Origin: Cohnella thailandensis
GTDB lineage: Bacteria; Bacillota; Bacilli; Paenibacillales; Paenibacillaceae
DNA: 64,000 bases
Direction: 5' to 3'
Assembly: GCF_014212135.1 (NCBI RefSeq)
Contig: NZ_JACJVQ010000002.1
Span: 186,001 to 250,000, forward strand
Part shown: positions 50,693 through 61,100 of the stretch, in pieces
Numbering within the stretch: position 1 is the stretch's first letter
How the letters are laid out: each line of letters begins with the position of its first letter
Position numbers and translations under genes: made by a program
The notes under the pieces: generated by a model
Told to the model about the DNA's origin: nothing
Databases searched by the model: none
What the model saw: only the letters and a program-made list of their open reading frames with translations

Positions 50693-51416
50693 CTATGCAA
50701 AGTTGTTTATACCTCATCATTTCCGCTATGCCGTTCATTTGCTTTTCCAATCGCTCGTTCAGCTTCTGAAGAGCCACTGTGAAGGAGCGCTCAATCGTAG
50801 TCAGATCATGCGTCTCTAAAGCTTCAAGCAGCTGTTTCATGCTTTCGATGAAAAAGACGGTTTTCCTTAAGCTGCTCAGCACGATAATCTTTTTTAAATC
50901 CCTCGACGTAAAGACTCTATATCCGTTTTCCGGATTCCGTTTAGCGCGAATTAGCCCTTCCTTTTCCCAATGTCGAATAGCGGACGGGTTTACGCCGGCG
51001 ATAACGGCTACCTCCCCGATTCGCAATTCATCCGTGACTTTAATGTTCCGATACATGGAGAAATCGGTTTGATGAATAAGGCGCATGACCTCCTCGACTC
51101 GTTGCTTCTCGACCTGAATGTCGTACTGTCGGCTGTTGATCATCCAAAGCGCTTGTTCGACACGGCCTTTCTTTAACAAGTTCATGACCTCGTAGGCGAC
51201 CGGTATATCGAATCCATGCACCAAGGCGCGTAAAGCGATGAAGGCTTGAACATGAACCGCCGAGTAGTATCTTCTGTTGCTAGCCGTCCGAGGCACGTCG
51301 GGGATCAAATCGAGATCTTCATATCTTCGCAAAGTGGTTGTACTCAATTGGAGTTTCTCGGCCACCTGTTTCGGCGTAAAGGAATTGTTCAGCTGCGACA
51401 CCTTCCTTAAAGTCAA
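50667..51416 (-). CDS. Regulator with two MerR-type DNA-binding domains
   Basis: A 249-residue protein with two MerR helix-turn-helix units in one chain: FTPKQVAEKLQLSTTTLRRYEDLDLI with SNRRYYS (about residues 13-50), and RIGEVAVIAGVNPSAIRHWEKEGLI with NGYRVFT (about residues 132-170). A C-terminal helix ends the chain. Normal MerR proteins have one such domain and dimerise, so this may bind DNA as an internal pseudo-dimer. The start codon is uncertain (TTG at 51416 or a GTG five codons on). It diverges from the DUF6273-RCC1 pair. Confidence 0.82.
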   Translation of the reverse strand: MTLRKVSQLNNSFTPKQVAEKLQLSTTTLRRYEDLDLIPDVPRTASNRRYYSAVHVQAFIALRALVHGFDIPVAYEVMNLLKKGRVEQALWMINSRQYDIQVEKQRVEEVMRLIHQTDFSMYRNIKVTDELRIGEVAVIAGVNPSAIRHWEKEGLIRAKRNPENGYRVFTSRDLKKIIVLSSLRKTVFFIESMKQLLEALETHDLTTIERSFTVALQKLNERLEKQMNGIAEMMRYKQLCIEKQAVPPA

Positions 51417-51547
51417 ACTCTAAAGTACGGCAACAATATTTTATGAGACAATGGCCTTCCGCACAAGGATCCCAGGTCTATCAAACGAAATCTTGCATGA
51501 ATGTTGTAAGATCGTAGGCAGAACGACAAGATCAAGGAGGAAACTTA

Positions 51548-52246
51548 ATGGATAAGGCACATTCCGCTTTGCTCTACCGGAACCTGAAGCCCGGCGATTT
51601 CATTACGTTCGGCACGTATCCGCAGACTGCGGACGGTAAAGAACTGGAGATTAAATGGCGCGTTCTTCGAAACTCGGGCAGCGAGCTGTTAGTTTTGAGC
51701 GAGTATCTTTTGGATTGCAAGAGGTATCATGGCAAGAGCGCGGATCTAATGTGGCGTGATTGCATGGAGATGACGTGGCGAGACTGCGATTTGCGCAAGT
51801 GGCTGAATGATGAATTCTATAACGCCGCATTCCATGCCGCCGAAAAGCCGCTCATTAAGACAACTCTCTGCACGGACAATGGAGAGGACTGCCCGGATAC
51901 GGAGGACAAAGTCTTCCTGCTGAGCGCTGCCGAAATTAAAGAGCTATCCGAGATCCACGGCAAGGACTTGAGGCGCGCCGTCGGAACCGATTTTGCCAAG
52001 ACGATAAAGCCCGACGGATGCAGCTTATATGTATATGATAAAACGAACAAAGACAGCTATATCCTCGTAGACGGCGAAAATGTCGGCTGTTCCTGGTGGT
52101 GGCTGAGAACGCAAGGAAACAAGCCTACGCGCGCGTTTTTTGTAGGGATCGGTTGCACTATTCGCAGCTACGGGAATAACAGCATAAACGGTTACGGCGT
52201 GCGTCCCGCTTTGAAATTAAATCTCTCAGAGGTAAGCCATGAATGA
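51548..52246 (+). CDS. DUF6273 protein
   Basis: A 232-residue protein. It opens with GDFITFGTYPQTADGKELEIKWRVL and ends with WWWLRTQG and NGYGVRPALKLNL, the pattern of DUF6273, a C-type-lectin/sulfatase-modifying-factor-like fold. There is no signal peptide, so it is cytoplasmic. AAGGAGG precedes the ATG. Its last bases overlap the RCC1-repeat gene by eight, so the two are coupled. Some DUF6273 proteins are targets of diversity-generating retroelements, but no reverse transcriptase is near. Function unknown. Confidence 0.85.
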   Translation: MDKAHSALLYRNLKPGDFITFGTYPQTADGKELEIKWRVLRNSGSELLVLSEYLLDCKRYHGKSADLMWRDCMEMTWRDCDLRKWLNDEFYNAAFHAAEKPLIKTTLCTDNGEDCPDTEDKVFLLSAAEIKELSEIHGKDLRRAVGTDFAKTIKPDGCSLYVYDKTNKDSYILVDGENVGCSWWWLRTQGNKPTRAFFVGIGCTIRSYGNNSINGYGVRPALKLNLSEVSHE

Positions 52247-53216
52247 CAAAGCACCGAAAGTGACCCTAGCGGCGGGTCGCCGTCACTCCGTCGGCCTTAA
52301 ATCCGATGGCACGGTGACGGCCGTAGGCGATAATAAAAACGGCCAATGCAAGGTAAGCGGCTGGAGCGGCATGGTGGCGGTCGCGGCCGGGAATGTTCAT
52401 ATGGCGACGAACACGGGCGGTTCCCATACCGTGGGACTTAAATCGGACGGCACGGTGGCGGCTGTCGGTTGGAATTTGCATGGTCAATGCGAGGTGCGCG
52501 GCTGGCGCGATATCGTGGCGGTTGCGACGGGCTGGCGTCGTACCGTCGGGCTTAAATCGGACGGCACGGTGGCGGCTGTCGGTTGGAATTTGCATGGTCA
52601 ATGCGAGGTGCGCGGCTGGCGCGATATCGTGGCGGTTGCGACGGGCTGGCGTCGTACCGTCGGGCTTAAATCGGACGGCTCGGTAGTGGCTGTAGGTCGA
52701 AATAATGAGGGGCAATGCAATGTCCGCGGTTGGCGCGATATCGTGGCGATTGCGGCGGGGGACTGGCATACCGTCGGGATTAAATCGAACGGCACGGCGA
52801 CGGGCGCGGGCAATAATCGGTATGGCCAATGCGAGGTAAGCGGCTGGCGAGACATGGTAGCGGTTGCGGCAGGCTACCTTCATACCGTCGGGCTTAAATC
52901 GGACGGCTCGGTGGCCGCCGTAGGTTTGAATAAGCATGGTCAATGCGAGATACGCGACTGGCGCGGAATGGTGGCGATAGCGGCGGGGAGCTATCATACC
53001 ATCGGCCTTAAATCGGACGGTACGGCGGTCGCTGCGGGTAGGAACGAGCATGGCCAATGCAGGGTAAGCGGCTGGCGAGATATCGTGGCGGTTGCGGCGG
53101 GCTGCGCTCATACTCTCGGCCTTAAATCGGATGGCACGGTGGTCGCTGTCGGCGATAATGAATACGGCCAATGCGAGGTAAGCGGTTGGAGCGGCATCCA
53201 ACTGCCCGGTAAATAG
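52239..53216 (+). CDS. RCC1-repeat beta-propeller protein
   Basis: A 325-residue protein made almost entirely of eight RCC1-type blades of about 38 residues, each with the pattern HTVGLKSDGTVAAVGxNxxGQC and a W-R-D-I-V-A-V-A turn. It should fold as a propeller that binds another protein or a ligand. No signal peptide or anchor is present, unlike many bacterial RCC1 proteins. It is coupled to the DUF6273 gene and probably works with that product. Two neighbouring blades are identical at DNA level, a recent duplication. Confidence 0.9.
   Translation: MNDKAPKVTLAAGRRHSVGLKSDGTVTAVGDNKNGQCKVSGWSGMVAVAAGNVHMATNTGGSHTVGLKSDGTVAAVGWNLHGQCEVRGWRDIVAVATGWRRTVGLKSDGTVAAVGWNLHGQCEVRGWRDIVAVATGWRRTVGLKSDGSVVAVGRNNEGQCNVRGWRDIVAIAAGDWHTVGIKSNGTATGAGNNRYGQCEVSGWRDMVAVAAGYLHTVGLKSDGSVAAVGLNKHGQCEIRDWRGMVAIAAGSYHTIGLKSDGTAVAAGRNEHGQCRVSGWRDIVAVAAGCAHTLGLKSDGTVVAVGDNEYGQCEVSGWSGIQLPGK
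52440..52678 (+). repeat. Perfect 114-bp tandem duplication inside the RCC1-repeat gene
   Basis: The bases 52440-52553 and 52554-52667 are identical, and the match continues a few bases into the third unit. Each encodes one 38-residue blade. The other blades are diverged, so this copy is recent and in frame. Confidence 0.9.
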
Positions 53217-53235
53217 AGGGATATTGCCTCGACTG

Positions 53236-54212
<977 letters not shown>

Positions 54213-54237
54213 TTAGCCGTCCACTCCTTTTTGAGCA

Positions 54238-54267
54238 ACTATACCGCAATTATGTTGCATTTGCAAC
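54238..54267 (-). promoter_or_regulatory. paiA-marR promoter with inverted-repeat operator
   Basis: On the minus strand TTGCAA (54266-54261) and TATAGT (54243-54238) are 17 bases apart. GTTGCATTTGCAAC (54254-54267) is a 6-2-6 inverted repeat that covers the -35 box, well placed for repression by the MarR-type protein. Confidence 0.75.
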
Positions 54268-54328
54268 AAAAACACAACTGAAAATGGACTACTCTATTGA
54301 TAAGCAATCCAATTAAAGGTTTATATAT

Positions 54329-54395
54329 TCAAACATATGTTTGACTGATCATTTCAAAAACGTTATGCTGACTATAATCAAACATTCATTTGATT
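54329..54395 (+). promoter_or_regulatory. cad promoter with two CadC-type operators
   Basis: TCAAACATATGTTTGA (54329-54344) and AATCAAACATTCATTTGATT (54376-54395) are ArsR/SmtB-like inverted repeats. TTGACT (54341-54346) and TATGCT (54364-54369) are 17 bases apart between them. Binding would cover the promoter of cadC-cadA. Confidence 0.75.
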
Positions 54396-54408
54396 GAGGA
54401 GGTGCGCC

Positions 54409-54777
54409 GTGAAGGACAGCTGCGAAATTTACTGTTACGACGAACCTAAAGTGCGGAAGGTGCAGGTTGCGCTTCAGCGGCAAGATATTCAAGGAATGAC
54501 CAGGATGTTTAAGGCGCTCGCGGATGAGACGCGGATGAAGATCGCATTCGCTCTGTGCGAAGAAGAGGAGCTCTGCGTGTGCGATGTGGCGAATATTATC
54601 GGTTCCTCCTTGGCTACTGCATCGCATCATCTGAGGTCGCTCAAGCAGCTTGGTTTGGCCAAATTCCGCAAGGAAGGCAAATTGGCTTTTTACTCCTTGC
54701 AGGATGAGCATGTTCGGCATTTCATTCATCTGGCTTCAATGCCCGGCAAGGAGCTGAATGCACTTGCAGCCCCATGA
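54409..54777 (+). CDS. cadC: CadC-type metal-responsive repressor (ArsR family)
   Basis: A 122-residue ArsR/SmtB repressor that leaves DNA when Cd, Pb or Zn binds. The metal-site cysteines are C5 and C9 in the N-terminal arm (DSCEIYC) and C56 and C58 in ELCVCDVAN, matching the four ligands of staphylococcal CadC. The HTH is [24 protein letters not shown] at 54409 has GAGGAGG six bases before it. It overlaps cadA by 20 bases and controls the operon through the inverted repeats upstream. Confidence 0.93.
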   Translation: MKDSCEIYCYDEPKVRKVQVALQRQDIQGMTRMFKALADETRMKIAFALCEEEELCVCDVANIIGSSLATASHHLRSLKQLGLAKFRKEGKLAFYSLQDEHVRHFIHLASMPGKELNALAAP

Positions 54778-56887
54778 AGGAACCAACGAGAAACAAGTTT
54801 ATCGCGTCCAAGGTTTTACGTGCGCCAATTGCGCGGGTATGTTCGAAAGGAATGTAAAAAGCCTTCCCGGCGTTACGGACGCCCAGGTTAACTTCGGCGC
54901 GGCCAAGATTACCGTCATCGGACATGCAACGATGGCGGAGCTGGAAAAGGCGGGCGCTTTCGAAAATTTGAAGCTCGCCCCCGATAAACAGAAAATCATA
55001 GAGAAGAAAGAACCTTTGTGGAAAGAAAATCGGAACGTCCTTCTCTCGGTTCTGTTAATGGCCGCCGGTTATTTCCTGGCTTACGGCTACGGGGAAGATG
55101 CGGTCGTTTCGGCTTTGGCTTTCGGCGCAGCCATCCTTATCGGCGGATATGAGCTGTTTATTAAAGGGATAAAGAATCTTGCCAAGCTCCGGTTCGACAT
55201 GAGCACGCTGATGACCGTAGCCATAATAGGCGTGGCCGCGATCGGAGAATGGAGCGAAGGCGCCGTTGTCGTCGTCCTATTCGCGATTAGCGAAGCGCTC
55301 GAACGCTACTCTATGCACAATGCCAGACAATCGATTCGTTCGCTTATGGACATAGCGCCGCAAGAAGCTCTGATCAAGCGCGGTTCGGTTGAGCAGACGG
55401 TGAACGTAGACGATATTCAAGTCGGCGACGTCATGATCGTAAAGCCAGGTCAGAAGCTGGCCATGGATGGCGTCGTATTGAACGGAATCTCGACGATCAA
55501 TCAGGCGGCTATAACGGGCGAATCCGTTCCTGTCGCGAAAACCAGGGATGACGAGGTGTTCGCCGGTACTTTGAATGGGGAAGGCCTGCTTGAGGTCGAA
55601 GTGACCAAACGCGTTGAAGATACGACCCTCTCCAAAATCATTCACCTTGTGGAGGAAGCGCAGGCCGAACAAGCGCCCTCTCAGGCATTTATTGACCGCT
55701 TCGCTAAGTATTACACGCCCGCGATTATGGTGCTGGCTGTCGGGGTCGCCGTCGTTCCGCCTCTATTCGGAGCAGACTGGGGAGATTGGATTTACCAAGG
55801 CCTGTCGTTGCTTGTGGTAGGCTGTCCTTGCGCGTTGGTCATCTCCACTCCCGTTTCTATCGTTACGGCGATCGGCAACGCAGCCAAGAACGGCGTCCTA
55901 ATCAAAGGCGGGATTCATCTTGAAGAGGCGGGGCGCATCAAGGCTGTCGCGTTCGATAAAACGGGGACCTTAACCAAAGGGTTTCCCGAAGTGACGGAGA
56001 TCGTTGCCTTGGACGGACGTAACGAAGCGGAAATGCTGGCCATTGCCGCAGGAATCGAGAAAGGATCCCAACATCCGTTAGCGTCGGCGATCGTACGCAA
56101 GGCTGAACAAACAGGCGCTTCTCTATCTCTTCCGGTGGACGACGTCCAGTCGATCACAGGCAAAGGCATTAAAGCTACGATAGGAGACCGACTATTTTAT
56201 ATAGGCAGTCCTAGGCTGTTCGACGAACTGGAATTCGAGGTCGCCGAATCGGTACGCGAGCAAATCGTCACGCAGCAAATGCAAGGGAAAACCGTTATGG
56301 GATTAGGGACGCAAAAAGAAATGCTGGCGCTAATCGCAGTGGCAGATTCCGTTCGCGATTCAAGCAAAGCCGTCATTGACGAACTTCGTGCCCTCGGAGT
56401 CAACAAGACGATCATGCTTACCGGAGACAATCAAGCGGCGGCCGAAGCGATCGGCAAGCAGCTTGGCGTAACCGAGATCAAGGCGGAATTGCTGCCGCAG
56501 GACAAACTCGAATCCGTCAAGAAGCTCAGAGAAAGCTATTCAAGCGTCGCCATGGTCGGTGACGGAGTGAATGACGCCCCCGCCTTGGCTGCCTCCACCG
56601 TCGGAATCGCAATGGGCGGCGCGGGAACGGACACTGCGCTGGAGACAGCCGATATCGCGTTAATGGCGGACGACTTGCGCAAGCTGCCTTACACGATCCG
56701 ACTAAGCCAAAAGACGCTTTCGGTCATCAAACAAAACGTGATTTTCTCCTTAGGCATCAAGCTGCTGGCTTTCGTTCTGATCGTTCCCGGATGGCTGACC
56801 TTATGGCTTGCGATTTTGGCCGATATGGGGGCTACTTTGATCGTGACGCTTAACAGCTTGCGATTGTTAAAGGTGAAGCGCCGATAA
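54758..56887 (+). CDS. cadA: Cadmium/zinc-exporting P-type ATPase
   Basis: A 709-residue P1B-type ATPase that pumps Cd2+, Zn2+ or Pb2+ out of the cell. In order: one N-terminal heavy-metal-binding domain with FTCANCAG, paired membrane spans, the ITGESVPV actuator loop, the transmembrane CPC in VVGCPCALV, the phosphorylated Asp in [10 protein letters not shown], the HP pair in GSQHPLA, and the hinge [12 protein letters not shown]. The length is normal. AAGGAG lies four bases before the ATG, inside cadC, so translation is coupled. Confidence 0.96.
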   Translation: MHLQPHEGTNEKQVYRVQGFTCANCAGMFERNVKSLPGVTDAQVNFGAAKITVIGHATMAELEKAGAFENLKLAPDKQKIIEKKEPLWKENRNVLLSVLLMAAGYFLAYGYGEDAVVSALAFGAAILIGGYELFIKGIKNLAKLRFDMSTLMTVAIIGVAAIGEWSEGAVVVVLFAISEALERYSMHNARQSIRSLMDIAPQEALIKRGSVEQTVNVDDIQVGDVMIVKPGQKLAMDGVVLNGISTINQAAITGESVPVAKTRDDEVFAGTLNGEGLLEVEVTKRVEDTTLSKIIHLVEEAQAEQAPSQAFIDRFAKYYTPAIMVLAVGVAVVPPLFGADWGDWIYQGLSLLVVGCPCALVISTPVSIVTAIGNAAKNGVLIKGGIHLEEAGRIKAVAFDKTGTLTKGFPEVTEIVALDGRNEAEMLAIAAGIEKGSQHPLASAIVRKAEQTGASLSLPVDDVQSITGKGIKATIGDRLFYIGSPRLFDELEFEVAESVREQIVTQQMQGKTVMGLGTQKEMLALIAVADSVRDSSKAVIDELRALGVNKTIMLTGDNQAAAEAIGKQLGVTEIKAELLPQDKLESVKKLRESYSSVAMVGDGVNDAPALAASTVGIAMGGAGTDTALETADIALMADDLRKLPYTIRLSQKTLSVIKQNVIFSLGIKLLAFVLIVPGWLTLWLAILADMGATLIVTLNSLRLLKVKRR

Positions 56888-57028
56888 GGGTGAAACCTAG
56901 CGGCAGCACTTCCCTGTTTATTTAAGCGCCTTGTCGATCGGAAAAGCCATGCCGAACCACGCCTTCTTGGCTTGAAGCGCAGCCTGAGCCAGCTATTGAA
57001 AGGCGCCGAACCGATTCGGGGAAGCAAG

Positions 57029-59395
57029 CTAGGATTCGTTTGCTTTCCCCTGATTCCGGCTCTCCCGATACTGCGTCGGCGTCATTCCGGTCTCGGCTTT
57101 GAACAGCTTATTGAAGTACGAGTGCTGGTAGCCGACGCTTTCGGCCACTTCGTTGATCCGTAGCGTCGTCGTCAAGAGCAGCTCCTTCGCCTTGGCCATT
57201 CGCAATTGAAGGATGTATTCCACGTAGGTGACGCCTATCGCTTGCTTAAACGAACGGCTTAGCGTATAAGGACTCGTGTGCAGCCGTTCCGCGCAAGCTT
57301 CAAGCGGCAGATCCTCCATATACCGCTCTCCGATCCATTCCGTCGCCTGCTCGACCAGCCTGCGCGCGCCGATGTTCTGCGCTTTGCCGAACTCGTCGAG
57401 ATAGGGCTTCACGATCCGCTCCCGCAGCCAACCGCGAATTTTCCGGGCATCCGGCAACCCTAGCATTTCTTCGAATAGGTGGCCGTCCGTAAACAAGGGA
57501 TGCTGGGTGAAGCCGATCTCGATCAGCATCCTTCTCACGCTGCCCACCAGCTGCAGGCACGTGTGCCGGAACGCCGCGTCCTTGTCGCTGATCCGCTCCG
57601 CCGAATCCAGGAACTGCCTAAGCCGCTCCTCCGATTCCTCCGGCAATCCGAGCCTCATGACGTGCAGCAGCTCGCTCTCCTCCTCGGACGGATAACGGAC
57701 CGCCGACGACGAAGCCGCGCTCTCGAATTCGTCCAGATCGATGACTTGATGGACCTCCTGCAAGTCCCGGTAGCTGACGGCCTTGCGGGCACGTTCGAGG
57801 AGTTCCGGGATGGTGCCGATTCGGTCCGTCGAACTGCCGACGATGATCGTCACATGCATGCGAAGAACGTTCGCCAGCGTCTCGATCAAGGCTTGGGAGA
57901 ACGCCAGCAGTTCTTGTTTGGCCTGTTCCGGACGGACGGAACGGCTCACCGAGTGCAGCAATCCCACCGACAGGTTGTGAAAGTTGACCGGATCCGCCCG
58001 CAGACGGTGCCGCTCCGCCAGTTCGCCGGCGATGTTGGCCGCCGCGAAGGAGACCAGTTGGCGGTCGCTCTCCTGAAACCTGGCCTGCTCGGTCGACAAG
58101 CCGGACAGCTGGATGAGCAGCAGAGAGAACCGGCTGTCCTGCACGGCCCAGCCCAGATGCTCCATCCGCTCCCGAAGTTCTCCCTCGCCGAGCGCGTAAA
58201 GATGACCTTGCACCAGCTGCAGCAAGAAGCCTTGCCTGAGCGAAGGCTCCGCCTTCGCCAGCTTATCTCTCAGCGTCCGGCTCTCCAAGCCAAGCCTAGT
58301 CCACTGACGTTCCAAATACTCGATCTCGTGCAGAGGCTCCTGCTTCTGCTCCAGCTCTTCCTGGCCGCCCGGATTCCCGCCGCCGAAGAGCCGAACGAGA
58401 CGGCCGATCGGACGATACAGCCGCTCGGTGGCGAACCAGCTGAGAATCAGGCTGGCGATTATCCCCACCAGACCGGCAGCCGCCAGCCACCGGGAGGTTA
58501 GCAGCACGGGAGCGGTCAATTCGGACAACGGGCTGGCCGTCACGTAGATCCATTCGGCTGAAGTAACGCGGCTATAGGAGACTTGATAGGTTTCCTTTTG
58601 CCAATCGAAACGAAAGTATCCCTGCTTCGCCTCTTTCTTCTCCAGTACGACCCGTCTCAGAGATTCGGACAATTCCGCTTCGCCCGTCCCCGGCTTCGTA
58701 ATCCACTCGCCGCCGTTCTGCATGAGGAACGCCGCCCCGCGATCTCCGTTCTGCAGGTACCGGACCGCGCTTTCGATCTCCTGGCTGCTTAAATTAAGGA
58801 CGAAGGCCCCGAACGGCTTGGCCGAATACCAAGGCAGCTTGAAGATCATCGAGACCGGGGCGCTTGCTCCCTTGTCGTTCAGAGGCAGATCGTACGCCAG
58901 GAAGAGCCCTTCGCTCCGTTCCAATAACCGGTTGTAAGAGCTCAGACGATCGCCCGACAAGGGAACGATACCGTCCGTGGAGACCAGCGATTGCTGCCGA
59001 CTCAGGTAGAGCCGGGCGTCTTGGATAAACAAATTCGAGCCTCCGACGACCAGCAGCGATTGCATCAGTTCGTTGGACTGATTGATATTGTCCAGGAACG
59101 AGAATCGGTCCAGGTAGACGCCGAACAAGGGATTCGTCGACCAGCGGCTCATCACCGTGCCGATCTGGTCGAACTGCTTGGCGAGCATCTCCGACACTTG
59201 CTCCGTCCGAAGCTGATGGGAGCGGATCGCCTGCCTCTCGATTTGCCGGACCCCGATCCAATAGTTGCTTATCGCGATAAACAGGGATGGGACGCTCGCT
59301 ATCAATAGCAAAAGAGCCAGGCTTCTGCGGAAATACCGGCCTTTGCCGTTTTTCTCTCTCTTCCGGTCCTGCCATCTCAGATACCTTCCGGGCAA
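57029..59395 (-). CDS. Membrane-bound AraC-family regulator (YesS-like)
   Basis: A 788-residue regulator. Two spans (ALLLLIASVPSLFIAISNYWI near residue 30 and WLAAAGLVGIIASLILSWF near residue 300) enclose an extracellular sensor domain; a HAMP-like stretch and a cytoplasmic middle follow, then a C-terminal AraC double helix-turn-helix (LEACAERLHTSPYTLSRSFKQAIGVTY and INEVAESVGYQHSYFNKLFKAETG). The start is TTG with GAGGAGG seven bases before it. It lies just after the binding-protein gene and likely activates that transporter operon on sensing its sugar. Confidence 0.92.
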   Translation of the reverse strand: MPGRYLRWQDRKREKNGKGRYFRRSLALLLLIASVPSLFIAISNYWIGVRQIERQAIRSHQLRTEQVSEMLAKQFDQIGTVMSRWSTNPLFGVYLDRFSFLDNINQSNELMQSLLVVGGSNLFIQDARLYLSRQQSLVSTDGIVPLSGDRLSSYNRLLERSEGLFLAYDLPLNDKGASAPVSMIFKLPWYSAKPFGAFVLNLSSQEIESAVRYLQNGDRGAAFLMQNGGEWITKPGTGEAELSESLRRVVLEKKEAKQGYFRFDWQKETYQVSYSRVTSAEWIYVTASPLSELTAPVLLTSRWLAAAGLVGIIASLILSWFATERLYRPIGRLVRLFGGGNPGGQEELEQKQEPLHEIEYLERQWTRLGLESRTLRDKLAKAEPSLRQGFLLQLVQGHLYALGEGELRERMEHLGWAVQDSRFSLLLIQLSGLSTEQARFQESDRQLVSFAAANIAGELAERHRLRADPVNFHNLSVGLLHSVSRSVRPEQAKQELLAFSQALIETLANVLRMHVTIIVGSSTDRIGTIPELLERARKAVSYRDLQEVHQVIDLDEFESAASSSAVRYPSEEESELLHVMRLGLPEESEERLRQFLDSAERISDKDAAFRHTCLQLVGSVRRMLIEIGFTQHPLFTDGHLFEEMLGLPDARKIRGWLRERIVKPYLDEFGKAQNIGARRLVEQATEWIGERYMEDLPLEACAERLHTSPYTLSRSFKQAIGVTYVEYILQLRMAKAKELLLTTTLRINEVAESVGYQHSYFNKLFKAETGMTPTQYRESRNQGKANES

Positions 59396-59480
59396 AGCGC
59401 CGCCTCCTCATCCCTTCACGGCAAGAAAGAGCGCCCTCGCCGCGGCATGCAGCCGGACAAGGTGCTCTTGTCTTGTTCGT

Positions 59481-61061
59481 TTACTTCGCGCCCAGACGTG
59501 CTTGATAGGCCGCGTTATACTCCTCCGCGATCTTGAGATACGTCTTGTCGGCCTTGAGCTGGGCGACGAGCTTATCCCAATCCTCCAAGGTCCGGTCTCC
59601 CATGATCACCTTCGTCTTCATATCCTGGATCTTCTTGTTGTAGTCGCTGCCCATCGTGGCGGCCGTCTCCGACGTTAAGCCATTGATCGGATTCGCGACG
59701 CTCACCTCCGCCGCTTCGTCGATGAGCTTCCGCTCTTTCTCGAGCTTCTCCGGCGGCAAGTCCTTGCCGAGGGTCGAGTATTTGTCGTACTTCATGAAGA
59801 TGTTCTGCATAAAGCCGAAGCTCGGATCGTTCTGGGCCTTGTCCGTCAATTCATAGATTCCGTCCACGAGATTGAAATCGATGCCCGACCGGCCGTAGAA
59901 CGCCAATTCGTTCCCTTCGTCGGTCGCGCCGTAGTCGAGAAACTCGAGCAGCTTCTTCACTTTCTCCTCCGGAACGCGCTTCGGAATGACGAACATGCCG
60001 AAGTGTCCGCTGCCCTTGGCCGCGTATTTGCCGCTTGGCCCCTCCAGATATGGAAGCCATTCGACATCGACGTCCGTCTGTCCTGCATTCTTCAATTCCC
60101 GGATCGCGTTGACGATCTCGGCCGGCTTATCCGCGTAGATGCCCGCCTTGCCCGAATAAACCAGATCCTTCGTCTGATCGTACTTGAGCAGCGCGAAGTC
60201 CTTCGGAAGCAACCCGTCCCGGTACGCGTTCCGGAACCATTCCAGCGCCTGGCGCTCGGTAGGCTCGAAGGTGGTATCGATCAGCTTGCCGTCCACGACC
60301 TTGTACTTGCCGGCCGTGCCGTTGAACGTATCTTCGATGAAAGCAAACTGCCCCATGTTCTCCTGGCCGACGAATCCCGACATTCCGATCGTGTTCGCCT
60401 GACCGTCCGGCGCGTTCTCTTTAAACGCTTTCATAACGGCATACAGCTCATCGGTCGTTCGCGGAGCCTGCAGATTCAGCTTCTCCAGCCAGTCCGTGCG
60501 AATCAGCGGATGCACGTTGCCTTCCGTCGGCCGCACGCGAGGCACTCCGTAAAGTTTACCGTCGACGAGATTGTTTGTAAAAGCCCCTTCGGGGAACTTC
60601 ATCAGGTTCGGATACTCCTTGATGAGCTCCGTCAGATCCCAGAAGGCTCCCTGCTGAGCCATGGCGCGGAACGCCGCGTTGCCGGTATCGAGAACGAGCG
60701 TCAGATCCGGCATGGCGCCGGAAGCGAGCGTGACGTTGATCTTCTCGCCGAAATTATTGGGCGTGACCCACGTGAAGTCGAGCTTCGTATTCGTCCGTTT
60801 CTCAACTTCCTTTAAGATTTCGTTGTCTCCCGTCGGCGGTTCCTTCTGGTAGAAAATCGATAGGATGCTGATCTCCGTCGGCGGTCCGCTCGTCTCCGCG
60901 GCGGCGGATCCGCTGGGCGAGGCCGTTCCCGCGTTGGATGGAGAAGCGCTCTCGTTCGCATTGCTCACGTTGTTCCCGTTGTTCCCGCCGCAAGCGCTTA
61001 CCATTACGGCTAAAGCTGCCAAGGCGGCGAATGACGTTATCCCCTTTTTCCGTTTGAACAT
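59481..61061 (-). CDS. Lpl-type extracellular solute-binding lipoprotein
   Basis: A 526-residue substrate-binding lipoprotein. The signal ends in AVMVSACGG with the lipid-bearing cysteine near residue 24, followed by a Ser/Asn/Ala-rich linker. The mature domain (ISILSIFYQKEPPTGDNEILKEVEKRTNTKL) is of the LplA class used for complex oligosaccharides. ATG at 61061 has GGGAGG ten bases before it. It is the third gene of the permease-permease-binding protein operon read leftward, with the AraC sensor next. Confidence 0.93.
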   Translation of the reverse strand: MFKRKKGITSFAALAALAVMVSACGGNNGNNVSNANESASPSNAGTASPSGSAAAETSGPPTEISILSIFYQKEPPTGDNEILKEVEKRTNTKLDFTWVTPNNFGEKINVTLASGAMPDLTLVLDTGNAAFRAMAQQGAFWDLTELIKEYPNLMKFPEGAFTNNLVDGKLYGVPRVRPTEGNVHPLIRTDWLEKLNLQAPRTTDELYAVMKAFKENAPDGQANTIGMSGFVGQENMGQFAFIEDTFNGTAGKYKVVDGKLIDTTFEPTERQALEWFRNAYRDGLLPKDFALLKYDQTKDLVYSGKAGIYADKPAEIVNAIRELKNAGQTDVDVEWLPYLEGPSGKYAAKGSGHFGMFVIPKRVPEEKVKKLLEFLDYGATDEGNELAFYGRSGIDFNLVDGIYELTDKAQNDPSFGFMQNIFMKYDKYSTLGKDLPPEKLEKERKLIDEAAEVSVANPINGLTSETAATMGSDYNKKIQDMKTKVIMGDRTLEDWDKLVAQLKADKTYLKIAEEYNAAYQARLGAK

Positions 61062-61100
61062 GCTTTCGTTTCCTCCCTTTTGTCCCATTATATATTGTCA

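Noticed and set aside
52239-53216. Regular repeats that could suggest a CRISPR array
   Set aside because: They are in-frame protein repeats of 114 bases without spacers and no cas gene is near.
51548-53216. Diversity-generating retroelement with the DUF6273 gene as target
   Set aside because: No reverse transcriptase and no template repeat are visible within the window.
57479-58501. 340-codon plus-strand frame opposite the AraC regulator
   Set aside because: Antisense shadow in high-GC DNA with no domain or start signal.
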